Below are positions 26,155 through 35,390 of a stretch of 64,000 nucleotides of DNA, piece by piece; positions within the stretch are counted from its first letter, which is position 1; each line of letters starts with the position of its first letter. Origin of the DNA: Salinarimonas rosea DSM 21201 (lineage in GTDB: Bacteria > Pseudomonadota > Alphaproteobacteria > Rhizobiales > Beijerinckiaceae); contig NZ_AUBC01000016.1 of NCBI RefSeq assembly GCF_000429045.1, positions 62,001 to 126,000 on the forward strand. Reading direction: 5' to 3'. The notes under the pieces were generated by a model. That model saw only the letters and a program-made list of their open reading frames with translations, was not told where the DNA came from and made no database searches. A program made the position numbers and the translations under genes.

Positions 26155-27384
26155 ATGAACGAGGTTTCCGGCCGCCGAACCGACCTCCCGGGCGTCGACC
26201 TTCCACTCGCCGATAGCGGCATCGCCGCGCCGCGAGAGCCGCGTACGCGACGCGGGTTGCCGAAGCGCCTGCGGCTCGTGCCCGTGGTGATGCTGCTCCT
26301 GTTCACCGGCGCCGTCGTCGGGCTCTATTTCCAGCCCCCGGCCCTGCGCGCCTTCTTCGGCGCGACGGGGCTCGAGCCCGGCGGCGGCACGACGACGCCC
26401 ATCGCGGTCGCGCCTGCTCCGGCTCGGGCCAGCGCGCCGGAGGCGGCGCGCAGGGCGGGCGACGTCGTCGCGCTCGGCCGGCTCGTGCCGGAGGGCGACG
26501 TCATCACCCTCGCGCCGCCTTTCGGCGCCGGCGACGCGCGGGTCGCCGAGATCCGGGTGGAGGAGGGTCGGCGGGTCGCGGCCGGGACGGTCGTCGCGCT
26601 CCTCGACAACCGCCCGCAACTCCTCGCCGCCCTCGAGAGCGCCGAGGCCACGGTCGCCGTGCGCGAGGCGGCCGTCGAGCAGACCCGACGCTCGACGCAA
26701 GCCAGCGCCCGCGAAGCCGGCGCCGAGCTGGAGCGGGCCCGCGCGACCCTCGCGCTGGCCGAGGGCGAGCTCGCCCGCACCCGCGAGCTCGGCTCCCGCG
26801 GCGTCGCCACGGCCGCGCAGCTCGATCGCGCCGAGGCGACCCGCGCCGAGGCCGCGCGTACCGTCGAGCGGGCCGAAGCGGCGCTCTCGCGGTGGCAGGG
26901 CGCAGAGGACGGAACGCAGCCCGACATCGTGCTGGCCGAGCGCAACCTCGTCGCCGCCCGCGCCGATCTCGCCCGCGCCCGCGGCGACCTCGCCAAGGCC
27001 GAGGTGATCGCGCCGGTCGCCGGCACCGTCCTGGAGATCCATGCACGCATCGGCGAGAAACCCGGCGCGAGCGGCGTCGCCACCCTGGCGGACGTGGACC
27101 GCATGACGGCCGAGCTCGAGGTCTACCAGAGCGACATCCGCCTGGTGGAACCCGGCCAGCCGGCGACCATCCGAGCGGAGGCGCTGGGCGATGATCCGCT
27201 CGTGGGCAACGTCACCCGCATCGGCCTCGAAGTCGGGCGCCAGAGCGTGATCGGCAACGATCCGGCGGCGAACACGGATGCGCGGGTCGTCACCGTCACC
27301 GTCACGCTCGATGAGGCCTCCGCCCGCCGCGCGGCGCGCCTCAGCGGGCTGGAGGTGGTCGGGCGCATCGAGACGGGAGGCTGA
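26155..27384 (+). CDS. HlyD/DevB-family membrane fusion protein
   Basis: A 409-residue periplasmic adaptor. A cytoplasmic N-terminus of about 40 residues is followed by one membrane anchor (LVPVVMLLLFTGAVVGLYF). A lipoyl/barrel half follows near 100-150 (GDVVALGRLVPEGDVITL), then a long alanine/arginine-rich coiled coil at about 155-265, and the second half (EVIAPVAGTVLEIHARIGEKPG) near 282-300. This is the DevB-type adaptor that links an ABC exporter to an outer-membrane channel. It is first in a three-gene operon; the cargo is unknown (glycolipids in cyanobacterial DevBCA). No TolC gene is nearby. Confidence 0.85.
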   Translation: MNEVSGRRTDLPGVDLPLADSGIAAPREPRTRRGLPKRLRLVPVVMLLLFTGAVVGLYFQPPALRAFFGATGLEPGGGTTTPIAVAPAPARASAPEAARRAGDVVALGRLVPEGDVITLAPPFGAGDARVAEIRVEEGRRVAAGTVVALLDNRPQLLAALESAEATVAVREAAVEQTRRSTQASAREAGAELERARATLALAEGELARTRELGSRGVATAAQLDRAEATRAEAARTVERAEAALSRWQGAEDGTQPDIVLAERNLVAARADLARARGDLAKAEVIAPVAGTVLEIHARIGEKPGASGVATLADVDRMTAELEVYQSDIRLVEPGQPATIRAEALGDDPLVGNVTRIGLEVGRQSVIGNDPAANTDARVVTVTVTLDEASARRAARLSGLEVVGRIETGG

Positions 27385-27385
27385 G

Positions 27386-28561
27386 ATGGCCAAGCTTCTC
27401 GGCCGCCTTTTCGGGCGCCTGCCGATCGGCTGGCTCCAGCTCGTCCACAACAGGACGCGCATGGCGGCCGCGATCGCCGGCGTCGCCTTCGCGAACGTGC
27501 TCGTCTTCGTCCAGCTCGGCATGCTCGGCGCGCTCGAAGGCACGATCGTCGCGACTTACGACCCCTTGCGGGCCGACGTCGTCATCGCGCCCGGCGACGC
27601 CGAGACCCTGACCGACGGCTCCCTCGTCGCGCGCAGCGCTGTCTGGCGGGCGCTCGCCGTGCCCGGCGTCGCCGCCGCGGCGCCGCTCCACCTCGCCAAG
27701 GTCGATTTCACGCGGCCCGACGGCGCGATCGCCTCGCTGCAGGTCTACGGAATCGCGCCGGAGGCCGAGGCCTTCGTCGCACCCGCGCTACGGGAAGACC
27801 TCGCCCGGCTGCGCCTGCGCGACACTGCGCTTCTCGACAGCGCGACTCGAGGTCTCGACCCCGACGCGCTCGCCGCGATCGGGCCGGAGCGGCCGTACGT
27901 CTTCGAGGTGAACGGTCTGACCCTTTCGGCCACTGGCACGATTTCGCTGGGAGCCGGCTTCACCGCCGACGGCGCCCTCGTCGTTTCCGACCAGACGTTC
28001 CTGCGGCTCTACGGCCAGCGCGTCTCCGGAGCGCCCTCGCGGGTGCTGCTACGGGTCGAACCCGGTGCGGTCCCCGTCGCGGTGGCGAACGCGGTCGCCG
28101 CGCGGCTCGCCGGCGAGCCGGTGGTCGTCAGCACGCTCGAGGCCGCGATGGAGGCCGATCTCGCCTATCAGACGACGCAGCGCCCCGTGGGGCTGATCTT
28201 CGGCTTCGGCGCGGCCATCGGCGTGCTGGTCGGCATCGTCATCGTCTACCAGGTGCTCTCGACGGACGTCGCCGACCACTTGCGCGAATACGCGACCCTG
28301 AAGGCGATGGGCTACGCCCACCCCTTCTTCCTCGGCATCGTCTTCGAGGAGGCGCTGGTCCTCGGCATCCTCGGCTTCCTGCCCGGGCTCGCGCTGGCCA
28401 CCGGCATCTACGCCGTGATGGCCGGCGCCACCGGCCTGCCGGTCGAGATGACGCTCGTCCGTGCGAGCGCGGTGTTCCTCGGCACGATCGCGGCCTGCGC
28501 GATCTCGGGTGCCATAGCCACCCGCCGCCTCGCCGGCGCCGATCCCGCGGAGCTGTTCTGA
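27386..28561 (+). CDS. DevC-family ABC exporter permease (FtsX-like)
   Basis: A 391-residue inner-membrane protein of the MacB/FtsX topology. One membrane segment near 24-45 (AAAIAGVAFANVLVFVQLG) is followed by a large periplasmic domain of about 210 residues. Three C-terminal segments follow, with the conserved LREYATLKAMGYAHPF loop near 300-315. LREYATLKAMGY is characteristic of DevC. It starts 1 base after the DevB-like stop and overlaps the ATPase gene by one base, showing a tightly coupled operon under the divergent TetR regulator. Confidence 0.87.
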   Translation: MAKLLGRLFGRLPIGWLQLVHNRTRMAAAIAGVAFANVLVFVQLGMLGALEGTIVATYDPLRADVVIAPGDAETLTDGSLVARSAVWRALAVPGVAAAAPLHLAKVDFTRPDGAIASLQVYGIAPEAEAFVAPALREDLARLRLRDTALLDSATRGLDPDALAAIGPERPYVFEVNGLTLSATGTISLGAGFTADGALVVSDQTFLRLYGQRVSGAPSRVLLRVEPGAVPVAVANAVAARLAGEPVVVSTLEAAMEADLAYQTTQRPVGLIFGFGAAIGVLVGIVIVYQVLSTDVADHLREYATLKAMGYAHPFFLGIVFEEALVLGILGFLPGLALATGIYAVMAGATGLPVEMTLVRASAVFLGTIAACAISGAIATRRLAGADPAELF

Positions 28562-29349
28562 TGAACGCCGCCGTCTCTCCCGTCGTCGTCGCCGGGCTCG
28601 ATCACTGGTTCGGCGCGGGGGAAGCGCGCAAGCAGGCGCTCTTCGACGTGTCGCTCGTCCTCGACCCCGGCACGCTGACGATCCTGATGGGCCCGTCGGG
28701 TTCCGGCAAGACGACGCTCCTCACGCTGATGGGCTGCCTGCGCGAGGTCCAGGCGGGGAGCGTGCGGCTACTCGGCACCGAGCTCGCGGGCGCGCCCGAG
28801 CCGGTGCGGGTCGGGCTGCGCCGGCGGCTCGGCTTCATCTTCCAGGCGCACAATCTGCATGCGAGCCTCACCGCGCGCCAGAACGTCGCCATGGGCCTCG
28901 CCGTCCACGGTCGCGGCGATCCCGCCCTGCAGACTCGCGCCGTCGAGCACCTCCTGCGCCTGCTCGGCCTCGGCGAGCGGCTCGACTACCTGCCCGACAA
29001 CCTGTCCGGCGGCCAGAAGCAGCGCGTCGCCGTCGCCCGCGCGCTCGTCTCGAACCCCGCTCTCGTCTTCGCCGACGAGCCCACCGCCGCGCTCGACAAG
29101 GAGAGCGGCCACACGGTCGTCGCCATGCTGCGCGCGCTCGGCCGTGAGCGCGGCACCACGACGGTGATGGTGACGCACGACAACCGCATCCTCGATCTCG
29201 CCGATCGCATCGTCACCCTCGAGGACGGGCGAATCGTCTCGGACACGGGCCGAAGTCGGTCGAGCCGCCCGCCCGTCCGGGCCGGCGTGAACGATCCGAC
29301 CTCGCCGCGCGGGGACCTCCCGAGCGCGACGGCGGCAACGAGCGGGTAG
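28561..29349 (+). CDS. DevA-family ABC exporter ATP-binding protein
   Basis: A 262-residue ATPase of the LolD/MacB/DevA group. Walker A is GPSGSGKTT (44-52), the Q-loop [13 protein letters not shown], the signature LSGGQKQRV near 157 and Walker [13 protein letters not shown]. The switch histidine is in [16 protein letters not shown] non-conserved serine/arginine tail of about 30 residues follows GRIVSD. It powers the DevC-like permease encoded just upstream. Confidence 0.9.
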   Translation: MNAAVSPVVVAGLDHWFGAGEARKQALFDVSLVLDPGTLTILMGPSGSGKTTLLTLMGCLREVQAGSVRLLGTELAGAPEPVRVGLRRRLGFIFQAHNLHASLTARQNVAMGLAVHGRGDPALQTRAVEHLLRLLGLGERLDYLPDNLSGGQKQRVAVARALVSNPALVFADEPTAALDKESGHTVVAMLRALGRERGTTTVMVTHDNRILDLADRIVTLEDGRIVSDTGRSRSSRPPVRAGVNDPTSPRGDLPSATAATSG

Positions 29350-29434
29350 TGCGCCGTACCGGGACGATCCGCCTCGAGATCGCGCGCCGCGGCGCTCTTG
29401 CGGGCGCCCGCGCGAGCGGCTAACGCTTGCGTCC

Positions 29435-29932
29435 ATGCCGCCCGCCCCTCGCACCGCCCTCTATACCGGCTCCTTCGACCCCGTCACCAACGGGCACGTC
29501 GACGTCCTCGTCCAGGGCGCCGCTCTCGTCGACCGGATCGTGATCGCGATCGGCGTGCACCCGGGCAAGACGCCGTTTTTCTCGGCCGAGGAGAAGGCCG
29601 ATCTCATCCGCGCGAGCCTCGCCGACCTGTCCCTGCCCGCGACGATCGAGATCGTCACGTTCGCCGACCTCGCCGTCGACGCGGCCCGCCGCGCCGGCGC
29701 GACGATCGTCCTGCGCGGCCTGCGCGACGCGACGGATTTCGACTACGAGATGCAGATGGCCGGCATGAACGCCGCGATGGCGCCCGAGATCCGCACGGTC
29801 TTCCTCCCGGCTTCCGGCCCGACGCGCCACATCTCCGGCACGTTGGTGCGCCAGATCGCGAAGATGGGCGGCGACGTCGCCCCCTTCGTGCCGGCGCCCG
29901 TCGCGGCGGCCATGAAGGCCAAGCTCGCTTGA
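29435..29932 (+). CDS. coaD: Phosphopantetheine adenylyltransferase
   Basis: A 165-residue nucleotidyltransferase that makes dephospho-CoA from 4-phosphopantetheine and ATP, the fourth step of CoA synthesis. The nucleotide-binding motif [10 protein letters not shown] is at residues 11-20, [12 protein letters not shown] near 91-102, and [10 protein letters not shown] near 130, where most homologues have ISST. Length is normal. It begins a small plus-strand group with two cyclophilins; coaD next to peptidyl-prolyl isomerases is a frequent arrangement in Hyphomicrobiales. Confidence 0.95.
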   Translation: MPPAPRTALYTGSFDPVTNGHVDVLVQGAALVDRIVIAIGVHPGKTPFFSAEEKADLIRASLADLSLPATIEIVTFADLAVDAARRAGATIVLRGLRDATDFDYEMQMAGMNAAMAPEIRTVFLPASGPTRHISGTLVRQIAKMGGDVAPFVPAPVAAAMKAKLA

Positions 29933-29970
29933 TGCCGCGCACGACCCGCGGCTCCCATCTGGAGACATCG

Positions 29971-30492
29971 ATGAAGACGCTACTCGCCGCCTTCGCCCTC
30001 CTGCTCGCGGCCGTCCTGCCGGCCGCCGCCCAGGAGAACACGCTCGTCATGGAGACGCCCCACGGCGAGGTCGTGATCGAGCTGCGCCCGGACCTCGCGC
30101 CGCAGCACGCCGAGCGGCTGCGCACGCTGACGAGCCGAGGCTTCTACGACGACGTGCCGTTCCACCGCGTGATCACGAACTTCATGGCCCAGACCGGCGA
30201 CCCGACGGGCACCGGAACCGGCGGCTCGGACCTGCCCGACATCGAGGCCGAGTTCACCAACACGCCCTTCCGGCGCGGCTCGATCGGCATGGCGCGCACG
30301 CAGGACCCGAACTCGGCCAACAGCCAGTTCTTCATCGTCTACGACCGCGCCGAGTGGCTCGACGGGCAGTACACCTATGTCGGCGACGTCGTCTCCGGCA
30401 TGGAGGCGATCGACGCGCTCGCCAAGGGCGTCGGCCAGTCCGGCATGGTGCCCGATCCCGACCGCATCGTCTCGATGCGCGTCGGCAAGTGA
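29971..30492 (+). CDS. Periplasmic peptidyl-prolyl cis-trans isomerase, cyclophilin type
   Basis: A 173-residue cyclophilin with an N-terminal signal peptide (about residues 1-21, ending AAAQE). The catalytic core has GFYDDVPFHRVITNFMAQTGD (split over the active-site strand) with the Arg of FHR, GTGGSDLPDIEAEF, and ANSQFFIVY. It assists proline isomerisation in exported proteins. The ATG at 29971 was chosen because it gives a clean signal peptide; an in-frame ATG at 29932 overlapping the coaD stop would add 13 residues. It is closely related to the next gene, which lacks the signal peptide. Confidence 0.92.
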   Translation: MKTLLAAFALLLAAVLPAAAQENTLVMETPHGEVVIELRPDLAPQHAERLRTLTSRGFYDDVPFHRVITNFMAQTGDPTGTGTGGSDLPDIEAEFTNTPFRRGSIGMARTQDPNSANSQFFIVYDRAEWLDGQYTYVGDVVSGMEAIDALAKGVGQSGMVPDPDRIVSMRVGK

Positions 30493-30529
30493 CACGAGAG
30501 ACCTCACCACAGAGAGACAGGAGGGCCCG

Positions 30530-30994
30530 ATGGCCGATCCCGAGAACACGATCGTGATGGAGACGACCAAGGGCCGCGTCGTCATCGAGCTGCGCCCCGA
30601 CCTGGCGCCGAGCCACGTCGAGCGCATCAAGACGCTGGCGCGCCAGGGCTTCTACGACGGAATCGCCTTCCACCGCGTGATCGAGGGCTTCATGGCCCAG
30701 ACCGGCTGCCCGAACGGCACCGGCACCGGTGGCTCGGACCTGCCCGACCTCAAGGCCGAGTTCAGCGCCGAGCCGCACGTGCGCGGCACCTGCTCGATGG
30801 CGCGCACCTCGGCGCCGCACTCGGCCAACAGCCAGTTCTTCATCTGCTTCGGCGACGCGCGCTTCCTCGACAAGCAGTACACCGTCTGGGGCAAGGTCAC
30901 CGAGGGCATGGAGAACGTCGACCAGATCAAGCGCGGCGAGCCGGTGCGCGATCCCGACCGCATCGTCTCGATGAAGGTCGCGGCGGACGCCTGA
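30530..30994 (+). CDS. Cytoplasmic peptidyl-prolyl cis-trans isomerase, cyclophilin type
   Basis: A 154-residue cyclophilin without a signal peptide. It shares most of its core with the upstream gene: GFYDGIAFHRVIEGFMAQTG, GTGTGGSDLPDLKAEF, SMARTSAPHSANSQFFI and DPDRIVSMKV. The tandem pair looks like a duplication in which one copy gained or lost export, giving periplasmic and cytoplasmic forms (inference). The start follows AGGAGGG at a good distance. It ends about 26 bases before a hairpin shared with the convergent puuE-uraD gene. Confidence 0.92.
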   Translation: MADPENTIVMETTKGRVVIELRPDLAPSHVERIKTLARQGFYDGIAFHRVIEGFMAQTGCPNGTGTGGSDLPDLKAEFSAEPHVRGTCSMARTSAPHSANSQFFICFGDARFLDKQYTVWGKVTEGMENVDQIKRGEPVRDPDRIVSMKVAADA

Positions 30995-31020
30995 CGCGTC
31001 CTCCCCGTCCGTGACGCGAC

Positions 31021-31054
31021 AGGGCCGGCCGCGGCATTCAGCCCGGCCGGCCCT
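31021..31054. terminator. Hairpin between convergent cyclophilin and puuE-uraD genes
   Basis: AGGGCCGGCC (31021-31030) is the exact reverse complement of GGCCGGCCCT (31045-31054) around a 14-base loop that contains the puuE-uraD stop codon. It is placed to serve both convergent transcripts. There is no long T-run, so factor-independent termination is only plausible. Confidence 0.5.
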
Positions 31055-32495
31055 TCTGCATGCGCTCCTCGATGCGCAGGCGCGCGATGGTCGCGATCTC
31101 GCCGAGCGCGGTCTCGAACTCCGCCTGCGGGTCGTTGGCGAGCCGCGCCTCGAAGGCTGCGAGGATCTCGCCCTTGCCGCGTCCCCGCACGGCCATGATG
31201 AACGGGTGGCCGAAGCGCGCCTTGTAGGCGTCGTTCAGGGCCAGGAACCGGTCGCGCTCGGAGGGCGTCAGCCGGGTCAGCCCCGCCGAGGCCTGCTCCG
31301 CCTGGCTCTCCGGGGCCATCTCCGCCACCGCGAGGCGTCCCGCCAGATCGGGATGGGCGTCGATGAGGGCGCGCTTGCGCGCCTGCGGCGCCGCGTCGAG
31401 GACGCGCATCAGCGCCGCGTGCAGGCCGTCGGCGCGTGCCGTCTCCGGCCCGAGGCCCGCCTCCCAGGCCGCCTCCGCGATCCAGGGCGAGTGCTCGAAG
31501 ACGTCACCCCAGGCCGCGACGAAGAGGGGCTTTCCCATGTCGGCCGGCGCGACGCCGTCCGGGATGTGATTGCGCGCCCAGTGCCGGGCGATGTCGAGGC
31601 GCGTGGCGCACCAGACGCCGTCCTTCGCCTTCACGTAGTCGAGAAAGCGCGCGAGCGCCGCGGCGCGGCCGGGGCGCCCGACGAGCCGGCAGTGGAGGCC
31701 GACCGACATCATCTTCGGCGCATCCGCCCCCTCCTCCCAGAGGACGTCGAACGTGTCCTTCAGGTAGGTGTAGAACTGGTCCCCCGAGTTGAAGCCCTGC
31801 GGCATGGCGAAGCGCATGTCGTTGGCGTCGAGCGTGTAGGGCACGATCAGGAAGGGCCGCCCCTGCGGATCGGCGACCCAGTAGGGCAATTCGTCGGCGT
31901 AGGAATCGGCGCCGTAGAGGAAGCCGCCCTCCTCCATCACGAGCCGCAACGTGTTCTCGGACGTGCGACCCTGGTACATCCCGAGCGGCCGCGTCCCGGC
32001 GACCTCGGTGTGGAGCCGCACCGCCTCGGCGATGTGTGCCCGCTCCACGTCCGGCGGCGCGTCGCGGTAGTCGATCCACCTGAGGCCGTGCGAGGCGATC
32101 TCCCATCCCGCCTCGTTCATGGCGGCGACCGCATCGGGGTTGCGCGCCATGGCGGTGGCGACGCCGTAGACGGTGACGGGGATCCCGCGCTCCCCGAACA
32201 TCCGCCACAGCCGCCAGAACCCGGCGCGGGAGCCGTACTCGTAGATCGACTCCATGTTCGAGTGCCGCTGGCCCGGCCAGGGCTGCGCGCCGACGATCTC
32301 GGAGAGGTAGGCTTCCGATGCCGCGTCGCCGTGGATGACGGCGTTCTCGCCGCCCTCCTCGTAGTTGATCACGAACTGCACGGCGACACGCGCGCCGCCG
32401 GGCCAGGCCGCATGCGGCGGGGTTCGGCCGTAGCCGATCATGTCGCGGGGATAATCGGCCTTCGCGGGGTCGAACACGGGGATGTGCGGGGCCAT
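31038..32495 (-). CDS. Fused allantoinase (PuuE) and OHCU decarboxylase (UraD)
   Basis: A 485-residue bifunctional protein. Residues 1 to about 310 are a cofactor-independent allantoinase of the polysaccharide-deacetylase fold (PuuE): VQFVINYEEGGENA, PWPGQRHSNMESIYEYG, ASHGLRWIDY and GLHCRLVGRPGR. Residues about 318-485 are 2-oxo-4-hydroxy-4-carboxy-5-ureidoimidazoline decarboxylase: FEHSPWIAEAAW, DAHPDLAGRL and RFGHPFIMAVRG carry the catalytic residues. The UraD half makes S-allantoin after UraH, and the PuuE half opens it to allantoate. It follows uraH by 3 bases. Such fusions are known in proteobacteria. Confidence 0.92.
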   Translation of the reverse strand: MAPHIPVFDPAKADYPRDMIGYGRTPPHAAWPGGARVAVQFVINYEEGGENAVIHGDAASEAYLSEIVGAQPWPGQRHSNMESIYEYGSRAGFWRLWRMFGERGIPVTVYGVATAMARNPDAVAAMNEAGWEIASHGLRWIDYRDAPPDVERAHIAEAVRLHTEVAGTRPLGMYQGRTSENTLRLVMEEGGFLYGADSYADELPYWVADPQGRPFLIVPYTLDANDMRFAMPQGFNSGDQFYTYLKDTFDVLWEEGADAPKMMSVGLHCRLVGRPGRAAALARFLDYVKAKDGVWCATRLDIARHWARNHIPDGVAPADMGKPLFVAAWGDVFEHSPWIAEAAWEAGLGPETARADGLHAALMRVLDAAPQARKRALIDAHPDLAGRLAVAEMAPESQAEQASAGLTRLTPSERDRFLALNDAYKARFGHPFIMAVRGRGKGEILAAFEARLANDPQAEFETALGEIATIARLRIEERMQKGRPG

Positions 32496-32498
32496 GGC

Positions 32499-32855
32499 TC
32501 AGCTCCCCCGGTAGGTGGAATAGCTCCACGGGCTCGCGAGCAGCGGCACGTGGTAGTGCCCGTCGGGCTCGGCGACGGCGAAGCGGATCGGCACCACGTC
32601 GAGGAAGGCGGGCTCGGAGAGCGGGGCGCCGCGGGCGCGGAAGTACTCGCCGATGGCGAAGGCGAGCTCGTACGTGCCGACGCGGTAGTCCGCGCCCTGG
32701 AGCAGCGGCGCATCCGTGCGCCCGTCGGCGTTGGTGCGTGTCTCGACGAGGCGGGTGCGCCCGCCGTCCGGCTCGATCCGGTCGAGCGTCAGCGCGACCC
32801 CGGCGGCGGGGCCTCCGTTGGCGGTGTCGAGGACGTGCGTCGAGAGGCGGGGCAT
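32499..32855 (-). CDS. uraH: 5-hydroxyisourate hydrolase
   Basis: A 118-residue transthyretin-like protein that hydrolyses 5-hydroxyisourate, the product of urate oxidation. The N-terminal [14 protein letters not shown] contains the catalytic His, [11 protein letters not shown] lies in the middle, [19 protein letters not shown] supplies the C-terminal catalytic residues and the YRGS signature that separates HIUases from transthyretin. It is 3 bases upstream of puuE-uraD, so the last three steps from hydroxyisourate to allantoate are encoded here. Two TTGACG-like boxes precede it in the 74-base gap, so it may have its own promoter. Confidence 0.95.
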   Translation of the reverse strand: MPRLSTHVLDTANGGPAAGVALTLDRIEPDGGRTRLVETRTNADGRTDAPLLQGADYRVGTYELAFAIGEYFRARGAPLSEPAFLDVVPIRFAVAEPDGHYHVPLLASPWSYSTYRGS

Positions 32856-32929
32856 CGGGGCTCCTCGTGCTGCGAGCGATCGCCCAAGATGTCCGACGCG
32901 GGCCGGGCGCCCGTCAAGTGCGGGCGGCG

Positions 32930-33595
32930 TCAAGAGCGCGGCGCGTCTTGGCCCGGGTCGACACCGACCTCGATCACGCGCCCGCCGGCGGCGCGGGCGT
33001 CCTCGGCATCGTGGGTGACGAGCAGCGTCGGCAGCCCGCGGTCGCGGGCGCGGGCGAACACGAAGGCGCGCACGTCGTGGCGCAGCGTCGCGTCGAGCTT
33101 GCCGAAGGGCTCGTCGAGCAGGAGCGCGCGGGGCTCGGCCAGCAGCGTGCGCATCAGCGCGACGCGGGCACGCTGGCCGCCCGACAGGGTCGCCGGATCG
33201 CGGTCCGCGAAGCCCGCGAGGTTCGCCTGCGCGAGCGCCTCCTCCACGAGGGCGCGCCGCCGTGCCGCCTCGCGCACGCTCCCGCGCAGCCCGAAGGCGA
33301 GATTTCCGCCGACGGAGAGATGCGGGAACAGCAGGTCGTCCTGGAAGAGGATCCCGACCGCCCGCTTCTCCGGCGGGAGCGCCCCGATCTCGGTCCCGTC
33401 GACGGCGACCCGCCCGCGGGCGGCGAAGGCCTTGGGCAGGAAGCCCCCTACGTAGGCGAGGAGCGTCGACTTGCCGGAGCCGGACGGCCCCATCACCGTC
33501 ACCACCTCGCCCGGCGCGATCTCGATGGACAGCGGGCCGACGAGGGGCCGGCCGTCGAGCGTGATCGCGACGTCGTCGAGGACGAGGCCGGTCAT
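32930..33595 (-). CDS. ABC importer ATP-binding protein, YnjD-like
   Basis: A 221-residue ATPase. Walker A is GPSGSGKST (36-44), the Q-loop [18 protein letters not shown], the signature LSGGQRARV near 138, Walker [13 protein letters not shown] and the switch [10 protein letters not shown]. It is short and lacks a TOBE domain, like YnjD and ThiQ. It overlaps the permease gene by 4 bases and so belongs to the YnjBCD-like importer. The substrate is unknown. Confidence 0.85.
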   Translation of the reverse strand: MTGLVLDDVAITLDGRPLVGPLSIEIAPGEVVTVMGPSGSGKSTLLAYVGGFLPKAFAARGRVAVDGTEIGALPPEKRAVGILFQDDLLFPHLSVGGNLAFGLRGSVREAARRRALVEEALAQANLAGFADRDPATLSGGQRARVALMRTLLAEPRALLLDEPFGKLDATLRHDVRAFVFARARDRGLPTLLVTHDAEDARAAGGRVIEVGVDPGQDAPRS

Positions 33596-35328
33596 GCCGC
33601 GACCCTCCGGCGTGCGGCGAGGAGGCCGGGCACGGCGAGCGCCGCCGCGTAGACGAGGAGGGGCAGCGCCGCCTGGGCGAAGGCGGTGACGCCGACGACG
33701 CGGCGGTCGGCGCCCGAGGAGAGGGTCACGGCTTCGGTCGTCAGCGTCATGATGCGTCCTGCGCCTGCGAAGAGCGTGGGAAGATAGAGCGCCACGGAGA
33801 CGGAGAAGCCCACCGCGAAAGCCGTCGCGATCGGGCGCGCGAGCATCGGCAGCTTCACGGCCAGGAACGTGCGCCACGGCCCCGCCCCGAGCCCGGCGGC
33901 GATCCGGGCATAGCGCGGGTCGAGCGCGCGGAACGGGTCCGCCAGCGAGAGGAAGACGTAGGGCAGCACGAACAGGAGGTGCGCCCAGACCACCGCGAGG
34001 AGCGTCGCGTCGAGATCGAGCCGCACCAGCGCGACCTGCGCGCCGAACAGGAAGGCGATCTGCGGCACGAGCAGCGGGACGTAGAGCAGCCACAGCGCGC
34101 CGGCGCCGGGCTTCAGGTCACGGCGTGCCTCGTTCTCGAGGCAGGCCAGCGCCAGCGCCAGCGCGATCGCGGTCGCGCAGGCGGCGACGAGCGCCGTCGT
34201 GCCGACGAGGTCGACGAGCGTGGGTGCCGCGCGCGCCCAATTGCGCAGCGACAGCGTCGGCGGCAGCGCGTCCGGATAGCGCCAGCCCTCGGCGACCGAC
34301 CACAGCGCCATGACGGCGATCGCGCCGAGCACCAGCACGCCCGAGAGGACGGCGCCCGCCCCGCCGATCCCGAGGATCGGGCCGGCGAGCCCGTGCCGCG
34401 CCCCGCGCGCGCACCAGGCGCGGTGGAGGCGCTTGCCCGCGATCTCCGCCAGCCGCCAGGCGCCGATGCCCGCGACGACGACGAGGAGCTGGAGCGTCGC
34501 GGCCGCGGCGGCGGTCGGGTAGAGCGAGAGGTCCCAGCTCGAGAACCAGCGTATCGCCAGCACCGACAAGGGCGGCGGCGTTCCGGGCGCGAGCACGACG
34601 GCGACCTCGACGTTCGAGAGCGAGAAGGCGAGCACCGCGTAGACCGGCAGGCGGACCTGCCGGTAGATCGCCGGCAGCACGACCTTGGCCCAGGCGACGA
34701 GCGGCGGGTAGCCGAGCGCGCGCGCCGCCGCGAGCGCCTGGGCCGCGCGTACCTGTCCCTGCGCCGCGAGCACCATCAGGACGAGATAGGCCGTCTCCTT
34801 GATCGCGAGCCCCGCCACGTAGGACAGGCCCCACGGGTCGCGCACGATGGCCAGCGCCGGCGGCCGCTCCCAACCCGTCAGCCAGGGCGAGACCACGCGC
34901 GCCAGGAATCCGGACGAGGCGATCAGGAAGGCGAGCCCGATCGCCACGGCCACGTGCGGTGTCGCCAGGAGCGGCGCCAGCGCCCGCTCGAGCCGCGCCG
35001 TCCCCGCCCGCGTCGAGGCGAGCGCGGCGAAGCCGCAGGCGAAGAGGAGCGCGAGCGCGGTGGAGAGGAACCCGCTCGTCAGGGTCAGCCGCAGCGAGGT
35101 GGCGAAGCCCGGCTGGGCGACGAGATCGCGCCACGGGTCGAGCGAGAGTTGCGTCTCGCCGAGCGCCGGGAAGATCCCGAAGGCGGGCGCGAGCGTGCCG
35201 AGGAGGCCCGCGCCGATGGGCAGGAGGAAGAGCGCCAGGGTCAGCGCCGGCGCCGCCCGCAGCGGGTCGGCGCGGAAGGTCGTGTTCGTCGCCGCTCGCC
35301 GCCTTCCCTCCCTGGCGGGGAGGGACAT
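33592..35328 (-). CDS. ABC importer permease (double-length, YnjC-like)
   Basis: A 578-residue membrane protein with about twelve segments in two halves, each carrying an EAA-like loop: [17 protein letters not shown] near 219 and [20 protein letters not shown] near 481. A single polypeptide supplying both halves of the channel is the arrangement of YnjC, ThiP and SfuB. The start is uncertain: the ATG at 35326-35328 lies within a CCCTCCCTGGCGGGGAGGG hairpin resembling an intergenic repeat, so the true start may be elsewhere; no better one was found before the first membrane segment. Confidence 0.8.
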   Translation of the reverse strand: MSLPAREGRRRAATNTTFRADPLRAAPALTLALFLLPIGAGLLGTLAPAFGIFPALGETQLSLDPWRDLVAQPGFATSLRLTLTSGFLSTALALLFACGFAALASTRAGTARLERALAPLLATPHVAVAIGLAFLIASSGFLARVVSPWLTGWERPPALAIVRDPWGLSYVAGLAIKETAYLVLMVLAAQGQVRAAQALAAARALGYPPLVAWAKVVLPAIYRQVRLPVYAVLAFSLSNVEVAVVLAPGTPPPLSVLAIRWFSSWDLSLYPTAAAAATLQLLVVVAGIGAWRLAEIAGKRLHRAWCARGARHGLAGPILGIGGAGAVLSGVLVLGAIAVMALWSVAEGWRYPDALPPTLSLRNWARAAPTLVDLVGTTALVAACATAIALALALACLENEARRDLKPGAGALWLLYVPLLVPQIAFLFGAQVALVRLDLDATLLAVVWAHLLFVLPYVFLSLADPFRALDPRYARIAAGLGAGPWRTFLAVKLPMLARPIATAFAVGFSVSVALYLPTLFAGAGRIMTLTTEAVTLSSGADRRVVGVTAFAQAALPLLVYAAALAVPGLLAARRRVAA

Positions 35329-35390
35329 GCCGGCGCGAGCCGGCTCGGGGTGGGGTCCGTCCGCGCCGCTCTCGTACGACTTGCGGCCAC

